Shown one piece after another: positions 63,225 to 64,000 of a DNA stretch of 64,000 nucleotides. Origin of the DNA: Sandaracinaceae bacterium (GTDB taxonomy: Bacteria > Myxococcota_A > Polyangia > Polyangiales > Houyiibacteriaceae); contig JADJJE010000019.1 in NCBI GenBank assembly GCA_016706685.1, positions 62,001 to 126,000 on the forward strand, in the 5' to 3' direction. The notes beneath the pieces are model-generated. The model was not told where the DNA came from. It did not search any database and was given only the letters and a program-made list of their open reading frames with translations. The number at the start of each line of letters is the position of its first letter. Within the stretch, counting starts at the first letter, position 1. Both the position numbers and the translations under genes were made by a program.

Positions 63225-63700
63225 GGGATGCTCCGCTCCGACAGTACTTCAATAGGTACTTCGAGATCGATGTCGATGTGTAGCTGGTTCTCGTCCAGGC
63301 GCACTCGCGTCTCGATGTGCGCCGTGCCCAAGAGGTGGCTTGGTACACGACGCGCGGCCTCGGCGCGAGCCCAGCGCATCAGCCGCAGGCGCACGCGCAT
63401 GGAGCCGTCCACGGCCTCACGCAGCTCGGCGAAGGCCTTGGGCGTGCGGGGGGCACACAGCTCACGCGCCACAGCGTCGAGGTCCACGCTGAACATGGAC
63501 GTGCCGAAGTAGCGCGGGTGCCCGTCGCGGCTGGGCCGCAGCGCCTGGCTGCCCTCGGACAGCAGCTCCCCGAAGCGGAACAGCGCCTCCTCGGCTTCGC
63601 GCGTGAGGGTGATGCGCTCCTCGCGGCGCACGAGGCGGCCACGGGTGGCGCGCGCGATGGACGGACGGCTGGGGGGGATGCGGGGGGCCGGGCTCAGCAT
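63221..63700 (-). CDS. hypothetical protein coupled to the MerR-TPR gene
   Basis: The 159-residue protein has a basic N-terminal 25 residues rich in Pro and Arg, then a helical EEALFRFGELLSEG segment and a beta part near the end (HIETRVRLDENQLHIDIDLEV). It lacks membrane helices. It overlaps the MerR-TPR gene by 4 bp (ATGA), so the two are made together. No family recognised. Confidence 0.7.
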   Translation of the reverse strand: MLSPAPRIPPSRPSIARATRGRLVRREERITLTREAEEALFRFGELLSEGSQALRPSRDGHPRYFGTSMFSVDLDAVARELCAPRTPKAFAELREAVDGSMRVRLRLMRWARAEAARRVPSHLLGTAHIETRVRLDENQLHIDIDLEVPIEVLSERSIP

Positions 63701-63777
63701 GAGCGTGAGCGTACATTTGCCTACATCAGACTACCAACAACCTGACAGCCGGCTGCCCGCGCACGGCGTTCGGCTGC

Positions 63778-63783
63778 TATAGC
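63778..63783 (+). promoter_or_regulatory. -10 hexamer of the metallophosphoesterase gene at 63792
   Basis: TATAGC lies 8 nt before the ATG at 63792. Confidence 0.4.
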
Positions 63784-63791
63784 CAGGCACC

Positions 63792-64000
63792 ATGCCGCCT
63801 GCCGCCAAACCGATGGCCTTCCTGTCCGACATCCACGGGGCGCTCGCGCCGCTCGAGGCCGTGCTCGAAGAGCTGGCCCGCCGCGAGGTGAGCGACATCT
63901 ACGTGGCGGGCGACCTGCTCCTGGGCGGCGACCAGCCCCTCGAGGTCTGGCGCAAGCTGCAGTCGGTGAACGCGCGCTGCACGCGAGGCGCCAGCGACAC
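63792..64000 (+). CDS. metallophosphoesterase (YfcE/PrpA-like), 3' part outside the window
   Basis: The frame from ATG 63792 is open to the window end and gives 69 complete codons. FLSDIHGALAPLEAVL carries the DxHG metal ligands, and YVAGDLLLGG the second metal motif (GD). The remaining motifs lie beyond the window. Small YfcE-like enzymes hydrolyse phosphodiesters or phosphorylated nucleotides. Confidence 0.8.
   Translation, partial: MPPAAKPMAFLSDIHGALAPLEAVLEELARREVSDIYVAGDLLLGGDQPLEVWRKLQSVNARCTRGASD

Overview
The window is strongly GC-rich Gram-negative DNA with almost every third codon position G or C and frequent GTG and TTG starts. The gene types point to a myxobacterium-like delta-proteobacterium (Polyangiales or Sandaracinaceae style): a Ser/Thr kinase with an extracellular repeat sensor, a MopE-type Cys/Asp-rich lipoprotein, AgmX/PglI-type and TonB-like proteins, an FHA-DUF4388 protein, a CarH-like B12 photoreceptor and many lipoproteins with Cys/Asp-rich repeats. 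This placement comes from gene content only; there is no rRNA in the window. I saw no tRNA, rRNA, CRISPR array, insertion sequence or prophage.

Layout. 1-6.8 kb: a PEP-utilising-enzyme-like protein cut by the window edge, a frameshifted enoyl-CoA hydratase, a membrane protein, xthA, ridA, a lipoprotein and nhaA behind a structured leader. 6.9-15 kb: a large propeller lipoprotein, an HSL-type esterase, an exported protein, a transmembrane Ser/Thr kinase and an unknown protein. 15-18.2 kb: a zinc-ribbon protein and a TerB-like protein, a PAQR membrane protein and a metallophosphatase. 18.2-26.4 kb: a STAND-like ATPase, then a probable light/B12-responsive set (carH-like regulator, SDR-CPBP fusion, a 157-bp nested palindrome, SRPBCC protein, SDR) facing a GMC oxidoreductase with its small partner. 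26.4-33.5 kb: exported and hypothetical proteins, a GNAT relic, an OmpA-family lipoprotein, a WS/DGAT acyltransferase and a TPR protein. 33.6-38.2 kb: an acyl-CoA dehydrogenase operon with a HAD phosphatase, and a metallophosphoesterase. 38.2-45.4 kb: a four-gene cell-surface module. 45.4-53.3 kb: queG, obgE, a copper-type P-ATPase, a hydrolase, a NADAR protein and two unknown proteins. 53.3-59.5 kb: rpsB-tsf facing frr, pyrH and a peptidase/propeller/barrel protein. 59.6-64 kb: FHA-DUF4388, a GAF/PEP-utiliser-like protein, a C-rich junction that looks damaged, a MerR-TPR regulator, a hypothetical protein and the start of a metallophosphoesterase.

Three things recur. Genes in operons overlap by ATGA, GTGA, TTGA or TGATG. 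Many transcription units start with a TANNNT-like hexamer only 6-9 nt before the start codon, which predicts leaderless mRNAs. Most of the less familiar proteins act at the cell envelope (lipoproteins, barrels, TonB-like and exported proteins). The items most worth a second look are the nhaA leader with mutually exclusive helices, the nested palindrome inside the CarH-linked locus, the leaderless promoter pattern, and the inverted frr-pyrH block facing rpsB-tsf.
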